Positions 16,373-24,507 of a stretch of DNA of 64,000 bases are shown in pieces (the first letter of the stretch is position 1; each line of letters starts with the position of its first letter). This DNA is from JAOPZW01 sp963806015. Its GTDB lineage: Bacteria; Actinomycetota; Thermoleophilia; Solirubrobacterales; Solirubrobacteraceae. The DNA lies in contig CAWDWM010000012.1 of NCBI GenBank assembly GCA_963806015.1, forward strand, positions 62,001 through 126,000, written 5' to 3'. The position numbers and the translations under genes were made by a program. The notes beneath the pieces were generated by a model. That model was not told the origin of the DNA, ran no database searches, and saw nothing but the letters and a program-made list of their open reading frames with translations.

Positions 16373-16926
16373 GCGATCGCCCCTCGGTACGAGGCGGCCT
16401 TGCTCATCACGCTGTTGACGTAGTTCTGGGTCTCGGCGTACGGCGGCACGCCACCGAACTTGGCGACGGCGCCGGGGCCGGCGTTGTACGCGGCCAGGGC
16501 GAGCTTCTCGTCGCCGCCGAAGCGGTCGAGCTGCTGGCGCAGGTACTTCGCGCCACCCTGCAGCGACTGCGCGGGATCGAGCGGGTTGGTGACGCCGAGG
16601 GAGGCGGCGGTGCCCGGCATCAGCTGGGTGAGGCCGACGGCGCCGGCGCCGCTGCGGGCATTGGGATCGAACCCGGACTCCTGGGACACGAGGCCCTTCA
16701 GAAGGGCCGGGTCGATCCCGTTGCTTGCCGCGGCCGCATCGATCTCGGCTCCGAAGGCGGTACCGGCAGCGGCGCCCGCGGGCGCGGCGCTCGGCGAGGT
16801 CTGGGCGGAGGCGAGGGCGCCGGCGAACGAGTTCGTGGCGGCCGGGGCGGGAGCCGCCGGGGCGGTCAGCTGCGCGACCATCGTCTGCAGCTGCTCGAGG
16901 CGGGGGCCGATCGTCGAGACGCTCAT
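16369..16926 (-). CDS. Flagellar lytic transglycosylase (SLT domain)
   Basis: The 185-residue protein has an Ala-rich N-terminal linker (about 1-75) and a lysozyme-like transglycosylase domain: catalytic Glu in 'GLVSQESGFDPNARSGAGAVGLTQLMPGTA' (in parts) and 'LALAAYNAGPGAVAKFGG'. There is no classic signal peptide, so it may leave by the flagellar export path and open peptidoglycan for the rod. It overlaps fliJ and fliK by four bases on each side, which makes a flagellar role likely; in other bacteria FlgJ carries a similar muramidase domain, while the rod-binding FlgJ here (32859-33113) lacks one. Confidence 0.88.
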   Translation of the reverse strand: MSVSTIGPRLEQLQTMVAQLTAPAAPAPAATNSFAGALASAQTSPSAAPAGAAAGTAFGAEIDAAAASNGIDPALLKGLVSQESGFDPNARSGAGAVGLTQLMPGTAASLGVTNPLDPAQSLQGGAKYLRQQLDRFGGDEKLALAAYNAGPGAVAKFGGVPPYAETQNYVNSVMSKAASYRGAIA

Positions 16927-17381
16927 GACGCGAGCCTGCGGACGTGGCCGTTCAGCGCGATCTCGTCGAGGTCGACGGCCTCGCGGCGGATGCTCTCGAC
17001 CTGGTGGGCCTGGCGCTTGCGGTCCTTGAGGCGCTCGAGCACCTGGCGGCGCTGCCCGGCGGAGGTCAGGGCCGCGCGGCGCTGCTCCAGTTCGATGCTG
17101 CGGCGCTCGAGCTCCAGCGCGGCCTGCTCCTGCGAGCGCTGGACGCGCTCGAGCCATGCCTGCGCGGAGATGAGCGCGGCGCCCGAACGCGGAGTGGTCT
17201 GCGCGACGGCCTGCTCGCGAGCGGCGGCGGCACGCGCCTGTGCGTCGGCGAGCAGCGCGGCGCCCCGCGCACGCAGCGAAAGGCTGGCGGCGAAGGCCTC
17301 GCGGGCCATGTCCTCTTCGTGGGCGCGCACTTCGCGCACCCGCTCCAGAGAGAAGACAAAGGACGGATTGCTCACGGTCAC
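16923..17381 (-). CDS. fliJ: Flagellar export chaperone/ATPase stalk protein FliJ
   Basis: FliJ sits in the FliI ATPase ring. The product is 152 residues or slightly shorter, almost entirely alpha-helical coiled coil rich in Glu, Arg and Ala, beginning 'FVFSLERVREVRAHEEDMAREAFAASL', typical of FliJ. The 17381 start is GTG. A sigma-28-like promoter ends only one base upstream, so the used start is probably the in-frame GTG at 17375, giving a leaderless mRNA. fliI, its usual neighbour, is separated from it by an inserted lipoprotein gene. Confidence 0.86.
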   Translation of the reverse strand: MTVSNPSFVFSLERVREVRAHEEDMAREAFAASLSLRARGAALLADAQARAAAAREQAVAQTTPRSGAALISAQAWLERVQRSQEQAALELERRSIELEQRRAALTSAGQRRQVLERLKDRKRQAHQVESIRREAVDLDEIALNGHVRRLAS

Positions 17382-17382
17382 T

Positions 17383-17409
17383 TAGTCGGCGGGGGGCGGT
17401 CGCGATTGA
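17383..17409 (-). promoter_or_regulatory. Sigma-28 type promoter of fliJ unit
   Basis: Minus strand TCAATCGC-N11-GCCGACTA: 3 of 4 in TAAA, exact spacing, 6 of 8 in the -10. Transcription would begin near 17376, at the GTG 17375. It would drive the long unit from fliJ to cheY. Confidence 0.65.
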
Positions 17410-17454
17410 GGCTCCTGGAGCCCGCCATCCGTCCAGGTCCGTCTTGCCCGGCTG

Positions 17455-18234
17455 CTACGGGCCCACGGCGCGCAGGAAGCGGACCATCCGCTGGTTGGCG
17501 TCCGTGATCGACGGCCAGCCGTGGGTGTCCTCGGCGACGCGCAGGTGCTCCACGCGCGTGCCGGCGGCGCAGCCGCGCCAGCGCAGGTGCGTGATCCCCT
17601 CGACCTCGCGGCGCGCGCTCGGCCGCGGCGCGCAGCGATCGCGCCGCGCCCAGGTGTCGATGAAGGCGCGCAGGCCGCGGTAGCCCACGACCTGATCGCT
17701 CGTGCCGTGGATGTCGAGCACCGACACCGGCGCGGCAGGCGTGCAGCGCCCGAGGCCCTCGTAGCCCGAGGCGACGAGCACGATCGCGCGCACGCGCCGC
17801 GCCGCGCGGCAGGCCAGCGCGTTGGCCATGAGGCCGCCGTTGGAGAACCCCACCGCGGCGACGCCGGTCACCGGCACGCAGCGCCCGACGGCGTCGATCA
17901 GCGCGACCAGCGCCGGCACGTCGTCGACGGCCCAGAAGCCGTTGTCGTGCGGCGTGTTCGGGTAGGCGACGAGGAAGCCGGGCGCGTCGTCGGTGAAGCC
18001 CGTGTAGCTCTGCAGCCCGTAGCCGCTCTGGCGCGCGCCGTGGAGCGCGAGGATCAGCGGCCGTGGACGCCGGGGCCCGTCGGGCACGCGCAGCAGCGTG
18101 TCCAGCGGCAGGCGATCGGTGCACGCGGCGGCCGCCTGCCGCGGCGGCGCGTGGTGCGCCGTCGCATGCGACGCGCCGCCGCAGCCGGTGGCGAGCAGGG
18201 CGGCGGCGAGGAGCGGGACGAGCGCGGCGCGCAC
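17455..18234 (-). CDS. LpqC/PHB-depolymerase-like lipoprotein esterase
   Basis: This is a secreted alpha/beta-hydrolase of 259 residues. It has a lipoprotein signal ending 'LLATGC' (Cys18), an oxyanion region 'LILALHGARQSGYG', the nucleophile elbow 'AVGFSNGGLMANALAC' (Ser), an Asp in 'LDIHGTSDQVVGY' and a His in 'DTHGWPSI'. This matches the LpqC/feruloyl-esterase/PHB depolymerase family. The substrate is unknown. It starts with GTG and lies between fliI and fliJ, genes normally adjacent, with a palindromic repeat on its upstream side. Nothing in it points to a flagellar role, so it is probably an insertion. Confidence 0.83.
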   Translation of the reverse strand: MRAALVPLLAAALLATGCGGASHATAHHAPPRQAAAACTDRLPLDTLLRVPDGPRRPRPLILALHGARQSGYGLQSYTGFTDDAPGFLVAYPNTPHDNGFWAVDDVPALVALIDAVGRCVPVTGVAAVGFSNGGLMANALACRAARRVRAIVLVASGYEGLGRCTPAAPVSVLDIHGTSDQVVGYRGLRAFIDTWARRDRCAPRPSARREVEGITHLRWRGCAAGTRVEHLRVAEDTHGWPSITDANQRMVRFLRAVGP

Positions 18235-18293
18235 CCCGCGACTCTGCCAGGTCGGGCGGAGCGTCCGGGGGCGTCACCGGAGGGCGAGGTGCC

Positions 18294-18344
18294 CGAACTG
18301 CCTGGGATTGGGTTCGGAAAGCGGGCCTGATCCCAGGCAGTTCG
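18294..18344. repeat. 51-bp palindromic repeat, copy 1 (between fliI and the esterase gene)
   Basis: Perfect 15-bp arms CGAACTGCCTGGGAT / ATCCCAGGCAGTTCG flank a 21-nt centre that can pair further with G-U pairs. It stands 19 bp past the fliI stop and could serve as its terminator. The same 51 bp occurs inverted at 39894-39944 with 47 of 51 identical, so it is a dispersed REP-like element. The identity extends a few bases beyond the arm on one side. Confidence 0.88.
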
Positions 18345-18362
18345 CGCTCAGGACGAACGGAG

Positions 18363-19802
18363 CTAGACCGCGAGATTCAGGGGCGGCAGCGCGACGGGGC
18401 CCGAGGGCGGGTAGGCCATCGCGCGGGCGCCGGGCAGCATCTCGGCGCCGACCTCGGCCGCCACCTCGGCGGCCAGGCCCGCGGCGACGTCGCCGGCGAG
18501 CAGGCTCAGCAGCGCGTCGTCGGCCTCCTCGGGCGTCGACGGCGAGTCGACCGCCTGGCGCAGGAAGTCGTCGATGGCGGGCTTGAGCTCCAGCGCGCGG
18601 TCGACGAGCGGATCGGAGCCGCGCTCGTACGCGCCGATGGCGATCAGGTCGCGCTTGTCGTGCCAGGCGGCCAGCAGCGCGCGGGCCTCCTGGGCGGCGG
18701 CCGCCACGTCGGGCTCGGAGATCTCGCCCACCAGGCGCGACACGGACTGCAGCACGTCGACGGCCGGATAGTGCCCGGCGTGCGCCAGCTCGCGCGTCAG
18801 CACGACGTGGCCGTCGAGGATCGAGCGCACGGCGTCGGCGATCGGCTCGTTCATGTCGTCGCCGTCGACGAGCACCGTGTACAGCCCGGTGATCGAGCCG
18901 TTGGGCGCGGTGCCCGAGCGCTCGAGCAGCTTGGGCAGCAGGGCGAAGACGCTGGGCGTGTAGCCGCGGGTCGCGGGCGGCTCGCCGATGGCCAGGCCGA
19001 CCTCGCGCTGGGCGTTGGCGAAGCGCGTGACGGAGTCCATCATCAGCAGCACGTCGTGGCCCTTGTCGCGGAAGTGCTCGGCGATCGAGGTCGCGGTGAG
19101 GGCGGCCTTGATGCGCACGAGGGCCGGCTGATCGGAGGTGGCCACGACGACGACCGAGTGGCCGATCGCGTCGCCGAGGTCGCGCTCGATGAACTCGCGC
19201 ACCTCGCGACCACGCTCGCCGACGAGGCAGATGACGTTGATGTCGGCCGTCGTCGAGCGGGCGATCATGCCCAGCAGCGACGACTTGCCCACGCCCGAGC
19301 CGGCGAAGATGCCCAGGCGCTGGCCGCGCCCGCAGGGGACCATGCCGTCCAGGACGCGCACGCCCAGGCCCACGCGCTCGCGGATGCGCGGGCGCTCGAG
19401 CGCATCCGGCGGGGCGCCGGCGGCCGAGCGGACACGGCCCTCGGGCAGCTGCTCGCCCTGATCGATCGGGCGGCCGAGGCCGTCGAGCACGCGGCCCAGC
19501 AGCTCGTCGCCGACGGGGACGCGGACGGGCTCGCCGGTGGCGGTGACCACGTTGCCGGGGCCGATGCCGTGCAGCTCGCCCAGCGGCATGAGCAGGGTGC
19601 GGCGCTTGCGGAAGCCGACCACCTCGGCCGGCACGGGTGCGCGGCCGCGGCCGGTGGCGATCTCGCACACCTCGCCGACCTCGGCCTCCAGGCCGGTGGC
19701 CTCGACGATCAGTCCGATGAGGTCGCTGACGCGCCCATGGCGGCGATGCAGATCGGCGCGGGCGACGGCGTCGCCCAGGCGCTTCAGCAGCGACTCAGCC
19801 AT
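18363..19802 (-). CDS. fliI: Flagellum-specific ATPase FliI
   Basis: FliI energises flagellar export. The 479-residue product has an F1-beta-like N-terminal barrel, Walker A 'AGSGVGKSS' at about 167-175, Walker B 'DVLLMMDSVTRFANAQREV', 'GSITGLYTVLVDGDDMNEPI' and a C-terminal helical domain. I chose ATG 19802 (MAESLLKRLG), which overlaps fliH. It is last in flgB-flgC-fliE-F-G-H-I and is followed by the palindromic repeat, not by fliJ. Confidence 0.96.
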   Translation of the reverse strand: MAESLLKRLGDAVARADLHRRHGRVSDLIGLIVEATGLEAEVGEVCEIATGRGRAPVPAEVVGFRKRRTLLMPLGELHGIGPGNVVTATGEPVRVPVGDELLGRVLDGLGRPIDQGEQLPEGRVRSAAGAPPDALERPRIRERVGLGVRVLDGMVPCGRGQRLGIFAGSGVGKSSLLGMIARSTTADINVICLVGERGREVREFIERDLGDAIGHSVVVVATSDQPALVRIKAALTATSIAEHFRDKGHDVLLMMDSVTRFANAQREVGLAIGEPPATRGYTPSVFALLPKLLERSGTAPNGSITGLYTVLVDGDDMNEPIADAVRSILDGHVVLTRELAHAGHYPAVDVLQSVSRLVGEISEPDVAAAAQEARALLAAWHDKRDLIAIGAYERGSDPLVDRALELKPAIDDFLRQAVDSPSTPEEADDALLSLLAGDVAAGLAAEVAAEVGAEMLPGARAMAYPPSGPVALPPLNLAV

Positions 19803-20379
19803 TGGCGAGTTCGTGCTCGAGCACCTCGCGGGCGCGAGCGAGCTTGGTCTCGAGCGTCGCGTCGACCTCGCCCTCGCTCGTGCGCACGATGGCGCCGCCG
19901 GGGCGCACGCGGCGCTCGGCCTGCACCTCGCAGTGCTCGATGCCACCCAGCTCGCCCACGAGCCGCGCGACGTGCTCGCGGACCAGCTCGAGGTCATCCG
20001 GGTTGACGAGGATCAGCACGCGGTCGCGCTCGACCAGGCGGCGCAGGGCACCGCGCACGGCCTCGACGACAAGCTCGGGATCGGCCGCGATGGCGGCGCC
20101 GACGGCCTGCTCGGCGATCCGCAGCGCAAGGTCGACGGCGTCGGCCTCGACCGAGGCCGCGGCGTCGGCGCGCAGGGCCTGAAGCTGTTCTGCGGCGCCC
20201 GCCAGGGCGGCCGCGGGACCATCGAGCGCGCTCTGCGCCTGGGCGATGCCGGCCGAGAAGCCCTCTTCGTAGGCCTGCTCGCGGATGGCCTCGAGCGTGG
20301 GGGCCGCGCCGGGGGCGGGCTGCTCGGGGACGAGGACGGCCTCCAGGGGAGCGAGCTCGAAGGGTCCGTAGGCGCTCAT
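19795..20379 (-). CDS. fliH: Flagellar export ATPase regulator FliH
   Basis: FliH holds FliI inactive in the cytoplasm and docks it to the C ring. The 194-residue product has a Pro-rich N terminus, a helical segment with 'EAIREQAYEEGFSAGIAQAQ', a coiled coil, and the C-terminal FliH/YscL domain: 'VDLALRIAEQAVG', 'ILVNPDDLELVREH' and 'RVRPGGAIVRTSEGEVDATLETKLAR' (in parts). It overlaps fliG and fliI. Confidence 0.92.
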   Translation of the reverse strand: MSAYGPFELAPLEAVLVPEQPAPGAAPTLEAIREQAYEEGFSAGIAQAQSALDGPAAALAGAAEQLQALRADAAASVEADAVDLALRIAEQAVGAAIAADPELVVEAVRGALRRLVERDRVLILVNPDDLELVREHVARLVGELGGIEHCEVQAERRVRPGGAIVRTSEGEVDATLETKLARAREVLEHELANG

Positions 20380-21464
20380 ACGACCTCCTCTTCCTCTTCG
20401 GCGCCGCGGCGGATGACGAGCGCGCCGGCGTCCTCGAGGCGCCGCACCGCGGCGACGACCTTGCCCTGGGCCTCCTCGACGACCGCCTTCTTCTGCGGGG
20501 CCGAGTTCTCCATGTCCTCGCGCAGCATCTCGGCTCCGCGCTGGGACATGTTGCCCAGGATCTTCTCGACGACGGGCGGGTCGCACCCGCGCAGGGCGAG
20601 CTGGAGCTCCTTCTGGTCGACCTCGCGCAGCACGAGCTGCAGATCGCGGTCCTCCAGGATGACGAGGTCCTCGAAGGTGAACAGGCGCAGCTTGATCTCG
20701 TCGGCCAGGTCCTGATCGGACTCGCTGATGGCGCCGACGACGTTGCGCTCGGTCGAGCGCCCCGCGCGGTTGAGGATCTCGGCCAGCGCGTCGACGCCGC
20801 CGGCGGCCGCGAACTCCTGGCCGACGACGTTGGCGAGCTTCAGGCGCAGGCCCTGCTCGATGTCGCGGATGACGTCCGGGTTGGTCTCGCTCATGGTCGC
20901 GATGCGCAGGGCGACGTCGGCCTGCAGCTCGGGCTTGAGCTCGGCGAGCACGCGCGCGGCCAGGGTGGAGTGCACGCTGGCGACGACGAGGGCGATGGTC
21001 TGCGGCGACTCGTCCTTCAGGAAGGCGTGGACCTGCTCGGGCGGCGTGCGGCGCAGGAACTCGAACGGGCGCGTCTCGGGCTTCGTGGTGACCGTCCCGA
21101 TGATCTCGTCCGCGCGCTCGGTGCCGACGAGCTGCACGAGCACCTCGCGGGCGAACTCCGGGCCACCGACGCCCCCGCCCACGGCGTCGTTGCTGGACAG
21201 GCGGTCCTCGACCTCGCGCATGACGGCGGCGCTCGTCTCGGGGCGCACGCGCCACAGGGCGGCCATCTCGGCCGACAGCGACTCGACCTCGCGCTCGCCG
21301 AGGTGCTTGAGGACGTTGGCGGCGCGCTCGGCGCCGAGGCTGATGAGCAGGACGGCGGCCTTCTGGCGTCCGCTCAGGCTGGAGGCGCTGCGATCGACGG
21401 GCGTCGGCGGGCCACCGGCGTTGCGCTCGGTGCGCTCGTGGTCGAGCGTGGCCTGCTCGCTCAT
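20376..21464 (-). CDS. fliG: Flagellar motor switch protein FliG
   Basis: FliG is the C-ring protein that interacts with MotA to produce torque. The 362-residue product has 'LSGRQKAAVLLISLGAERAANVLKHL', the middle domain ('HPQTIALVLA'-like 'SPQTIALVVASV'; 'EHPD'-type 'NPDVIRDIEQGLRLKL') and the C-terminal charged helix region 'LFTFEDLVILEDRDLQLVLREVDQKELQLALRG' (in parts). The Gln/Glu/Arg torque residues are in the expected helix. It overlaps fliF by four bases. Confidence 0.96.
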   Translation of the reverse strand: MSEQATLDHERTERNAGGPPTPVDRSASSLSGRQKAAVLLISLGAERAANVLKHLGEREVESLSAEMAALWRVRPETSAAVMREVEDRLSSNDAVGGGVGGPEFAREVLVQLVGTERADEIIGTVTTKPETRPFEFLRRTPPEQVHAFLKDESPQTIALVVASVHSTLAARVLAELKPELQADVALRIATMSETNPDVIRDIEQGLRLKLANVVGQEFAAAGGVDALAEILNRAGRSTERNVVGAISESDQDLADEIKLRLFTFEDLVILEDRDLQLVLREVDQKELQLALRGCDPPVVEKILGNMSQRGAEMLREDMENSAPQKKAVVEEAQGKVVAAVRRLEDAGALVIRRGAEEEEEVV

Positions 21465-22984
21465 TCCGGATCCTCGCTGATCCAGGCGCGCAGCTGCTGG
21501 GCGACGCGCTCAGGCTGCTCCTGCACGAGGCTGTCGACGCTCGAGCGGCCACCGCCGCCGACCGCGGCGGACACCGCGGCGCGGGTCGGCTGAGCGCTCG
21601 TGGTGCGCTCGAGCTCGGCCAGCGGGCGCGGGCCCTCGATCTCGGTCAGCCACGTCGGCATCGGCAGGGCCTCCGTCTCACGACGGCGCAGGGCGCGGGT
21701 CATGAAGAAGAGGAAGAGCAGGCTGGCCAGCCCGATCCCGACGTACTTCAGCGGGCCGAGGAGGGCGGGCGGCACGGGCAGGCCGGCCGGGCCGGCGACG
21801 GGCTTGGGCTTGGCGAAGATCACGGTGCTCTGGGTCATCGTGTCGCCGCGCTTGGGGTTGATCCCGGCGGCGGCGGCGATGGCGTTCTTCAGCTGGGTGG
21901 CCTGGGCGGCCGGGACGGACTTGTCCACCAGCAGCGCGACGTCGAGCTTGTTGATGGCGCCCGGGGCGATCTTCGTGTGGGTGACGGTCTTGGCCACGCC
22001 GTAGTCGGTGGTGCCCGTCGTGCGCTTGTAGTTGGAGTTGCCGGACGCGCCCGCCGCGGTCTGGGCGTAGGTCGGCAGGTTGGCCGCCGCGCCGGCGGTG
22101 CCGCCGCTGGAGCCGCCGGTGCCCTTGAGGCTCTCGGTCTCCTTGACCTGATGGATCGGCGTGCCCTTCTTGGCGTAGTCGAGCTTCTCTTGCGTCGACT
22201 GGTCGACGTTGAGGTCGGCGTGGACCTGGACCTGGGCCTTGTCGGTCCCCACGGTGCGGGCGATGAGCGCACCGAGCGTGGCCTGCATGGAGCTCGAGTA
22301 GCGAGCCTCGGCGGCGGGCTTGGTGGCCGGGCCGGCGCCGTCGGCGCCGTCACCCTGGGGCCACAGCATCGAGCCCGACGCGTCGGTGATCGTCACGTTG
22401 GCGGGCTTGAGGTTCGGCACGCTGGAGGAGACCAGCGAGGCGATGCCGCGCACGGCGGCGGGATCGAGCGTCGACGAGTCGGCGTTGAGGAGCACGGCCG
22501 CGGTGGCGGGCTGCTTCTCGTCGGCGAAGAGGTCGTCCTTGGGCAGCGTCAGCTGCACCTGGGCGCCGGAGATGCCGTCGATCTGCCCGATGGTCTGGGA
22601 GATCTGGCCCTCGAGCGCGCGCTGGTAGGCGATCTGCTGCTGGAAGGTGGAGGAGCCGAGCTTCTGCTTGTCGAGGAGCTCGAAGCCGGGCTGCGAGCTG
22701 CCGCCGGTCAGCCCCTGGCCGGCCAGGGCGACGCGCGCCTTGGACTCCTGGCCGGAGACGACGGCGATGGCGGTGCCGTTGTTCTCGAGCTTGTAGGAGA
22801 CGCCGGCCTGGTCGAGAGCGGCGGTGATCTTGCCGGTCTTGGCGGGATCGACGCCGGCCTGGACCGTCGTGTAGCTCGGCGCGGAGGCCAGGCGGAACAT
22901 CATGAAGGCGACGAGCAGGATGGCCAGCGCCGAGACGACGAGGACGATCCGGCCCCGGGGGGACATGGCCTGGAGAGCACCCAT
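21461..22984 (-). CDS. fliF: Flagellar MS-ring protein FliF
   Basis: FliF forms the MS ring in the membrane, the base for rod and export gate. The 507-residue product has an N-terminal membrane helix (about 13-32) and ring-building motifs with 'LLDKQKLGSSTFQQQIAYQRALEGQISQTI' (in parts) and 'SVPNLKPANVTITDASG'. A low-complexity periplasmic linker, a second helix (about 415-432) and a cytoplasmic tail that binds FliG follow. It is fourth in the flgB unit. Confidence 0.95.
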   Translation of the reverse strand: MGALQAMSPRGRIVLVVSALAILLVAFMMFRLASAPSYTTVQAGVDPAKTGKITAALDQAGVSYKLENNGTAIAVVSGQESKARVALAGQGLTGGSSQPGFELLDKQKLGSSTFQQQIAYQRALEGQISQTIGQIDGISGAQVQLTLPKDDLFADEKQPATAAVLLNADSSTLDPAAVRGIASLVSSSVPNLKPANVTITDASGSMLWPQGDGADGAGPATKPAAEARYSSSMQATLGALIARTVGTDKAQVQVHADLNVDQSTQEKLDYAKKGTPIHQVKETESLKGTGGSSGGTAGAAANLPTYAQTAAGASGNSNYKRTTGTTDYGVAKTVTHTKIAPGAINKLDVALLVDKSVPAAQATQLKNAIAAAAGINPKRGDTMTQSTVIFAKPKPVAGPAGLPVPPALLGPLKYVGIGLASLLFLFFMTRALRRRETEALPMPTWLTEIEGPRPLAELERTTSAQPTRAAVSAAVGGGGRSSVDSLVQEQPERVAQQLRAWISEDPE

Positions 22985-22987
22985 GGG

Positions 22988-23317
22988 TTACACCTGTGTG
23001 TGGAAGACGTCGGTGAAGGCCTCGACGGCCTTGGTCCGCAACGTCGAGGCGAGCTGCATGGACAGCCGCGCCCGCTCGACGGCCATGACGACGGCCTCGG
23101 GGTCGCTGGCCTGGCCGGTGGCCAGGGCCTGGGAGGCCTTGGCGGCCTCGTCCTGCGTGCCCTCGAGCTTGCCGAGCTGGTCGGTGAGCATGTTGCCGAA
23201 GGCGGAGCCGCCGCCGGAGGCCGGGGCAGCGGCGCCGGCGCCCGCGGAGCCGTCGACGGAGCCGACGTTCCACTCGGCGCCCGAGGTCACCATGCTGGGA
23301 TCGATCGGAAGAGTCAC
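22988..23317 (-). CDS. fliE: Flagellar hook-basal body adaptor FliE
   Basis: FliE joins the MS ring to the rod. The 109-residue product ends with the typical 'DPEAVVMAVERARLSMQLASTLRTKAVEAFTDVFHTQV' (in parts) and has 'FGNMLTDQLGKLEGTQDEA' before it. Length and position (flgB-flgC-fliE-fliF) match the family. It overlaps flgC by four bases. Confidence 0.94.
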   Translation of the reverse strand: MTLPIDPSMVTSGAEWNVGSVDGSAGAGAAAPASGGGSAFGNMLTDQLGKLEGTQDEAAKASQALATGQASDPEAVVMAVERARLSMQLASTLRTKAVEAFTDVFHTQV

Positions 23318-23745
23318 TTGAGGAGGTCCAGGGTGCGGGCGAACATCGTCTTGGTCGTCTGCATCGCGGTGACGTTGGCCTCGTAGGCACGCGAGGCGCC
23401 GATGAGGTCGGTCATCTCGGTGACGGTGTTGACGTTGGGCATGGACACGTAGCCCTTGGCGTCCGCGTCGGGATGCCCGGGGTCGTAGACCTTGCGCGAA
23501 GGAGAGGGGTCCTCGACGATGCCGGCGACCTTGACGCCGCGGGCGACGCGCAGGGAGTCGGCGAAGGAGGCACCGACGCCGGCGCCGGCCTCCTGGAGGA
23601 CGACCTCCTTGCGGCGGTAGGGGCCCTGGCCGTTGGCCGTGCGCGTGGACTGCGCGTTGGCGAGGTTCTCGGCGGTGACGTCCATCCGCACGCGCTCGGC
23701 GGACAGCGCGCTGCCGGAGGTGTCCAGTGCGTCGAAGAGGCCCAT
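23314..23745 (-). CDS. flgC: Flagellar basal-body rod protein FlgC
   Basis: FlgC is a proximal rod subunit. The 143-residue product begins 'MGLFDALDTSGSALSAERVRMDVTAENLANAQSTRT' (in parts), the rod N-terminal motif, and ends with 'YVSMPNVNTVTEMTDLIGASRAYEANVTAMQTTKTM', the FlgC C-terminal signature. The start is ATG 23745, one base past the flgB stop. Confidence 0.95.
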   Translation of the reverse strand: MGLFDALDTSGSALSAERVRMDVTAENLANAQSTRTANGQGPYRRKEVVLQEAGAGVGASFADSLRVARGVKVAGIVEDPSPSRKVYDPGHPDADAKGYVSMPNVNTVTEMTDLIGASRAYEANVTAMQTTKTMFARTLDLLK

Positions 23746-23746
23746 G

Positions 23747-24166
23747 TCAGCGGCCCATCGCGGCTTCGATGATGTCGATGCGCGCCTTGGAGACCTGGAC
23801 GAGCGTCTCGTACTCCAGGCCGTTGCGGGCCTGCGCGGAGGCCTCCACGTCGGCGTCGACGGTCGAGCCGTCGGCGCGGACCTGGGCGGTGGCGTCACGC
23901 TGGGGGGAGAACGTGGCGCTCTGGGGGCCGGCGCCCGACGCCATGGCGTCGCGCAGCGTCTTGTGGAAGTCCACGTCGACGCGCTGGTAGCCGGGGGTGT
24001 CGACGTTGGCCAGGTTCTGGGTGATCGCCTGCTGGCGAGCGGAAGCGCCCAGAATGGCCTTCTCGAGAGTGCTTTGAGTGGTGTCGTAAATTTCCACGGG
24101 ACGGGACGGATCGAGTGGGCGGGCGGCTTCCATGCCGGTGCCTTCGTCCTCGTCCTTGAGGAACAT
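23747..24166 (-). CDS. flgB: Flagellar basal-body rod protein FlgB
   Basis: FlgB is a proximal rod subunit. The conserved part runs 'QSTLEKAILGASARQQAITQNLANVDTPGYQRVDVDFHKTL' (in parts). Two starts are possible: ATG 24166 (139 residues) and ATG 24133 (128 residues, preceded by a purine-rich GGACGAAGG). The sigma-28-like promoter ends at 24172, so ATG 24166 would need a leaderless mRNA while ATG 24133 would have a normal leader of about 30 nt. I report the longer form and think 24133 about equally likely. It is first in the flgB-to-fliI unit. Confidence 0.9.
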   Translation of the reverse strand: MFLKDEDEGTGMEAARPLDPSRPVEIYDTTQSTLEKAILGASARQQAITQNLANVDTPGYQRVDVDFHKTLRDAMASGAGPQSATFSPQRDATAQVRADGSTVDADVEASAQARNGLEYETLVQVSKARIDIIEAAMGR

Positions 24167-24171
24167 TCACG

Positions 24172-24198
24172 TCATCGGCGGCTAGGCGCGCGCCTTGA
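24172..24198 (-). promoter_or_regulatory. Sigma-28 type promoter of flgB operon
   Basis: Minus strand TCAAGGCG-N11-GCCGATGA: 3 of 4 in TAAA plus the following G, exact spacing, 7 of 8 in the -10. It directly precedes the basal-body operon, which in enterobacteria is not FliA-dependent. Confidence 0.78.
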
Positions 24199-24210
24199 GG
24201 GGGAGTGGGT

Positions 24211-24507
24211 TCAGCGTTGGACTTCGAACGTGCGCGCGTAGCCCTGCACGCCCGTTCGTCCGCGGTTCAGACGGCCGAGCTCGGTGCCCAGGGCGTCACA
24301 GCGGGCCTGCAGAACGGTGGCGGTGGCGCGCTGGGTGGACAGCGCACGGCGCAGCGGCTCGGCGGCCACCGCGGGAAGCGGATTCGGAAGCGCGGCCAGC
24401 AGCAGGGCGCGCCGGGCGTTGAGCTCCGCGAGGGCGTCGAAGCGCTCCCCGGCGACCAGCAGCGCCTCCTCGGCGGCCAGCGCCTCGAGGGTGCTCCAGG
24501 CGCTCAT
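24211..24507 (-). CDS. Small helical protein after fliS, probable FliT-like flagellar chaperone
   Basis: This 98-residue protein is predicted to be almost wholly helical, rich in Ala, Leu and Arg ('STLEALAAEEALLVAGERFDALAELNARRALLLAAL', in parts). I see no family motif. Bacillus-type operons read fliD-fliS-fliT, and FliT is a helical chaperone of this size, so a FliT/FlgN-like role is likely but rests on position and fold. Its ATG overlaps the fliS stop. Confidence 0.55.
   Translation of the reverse strand: MSAWSTLEALAAEEALLVAGERFDALAELNARRALLLAALPNPLPAVAAEPLRRALSTQRATATVLQARCDALGTELGRLNRGRTGVQGYARTFEVQR

Noticed and set aside
14630..16423. 597-codon plus-strand frame rich in Gly and Arg opposite fliK
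   Set aside because: It is the antisense of the Ala/Pro-rich fliK linker; fliK, flgD and neighbours match families on the minus strand.
24211..24507. FlgM anti-sigma factor as the identity of the small gene after fliS
   Set aside because: It lacks the C-terminal FlgM helix pattern and its position matches FliT; no better FlgM candidate was found in the window.
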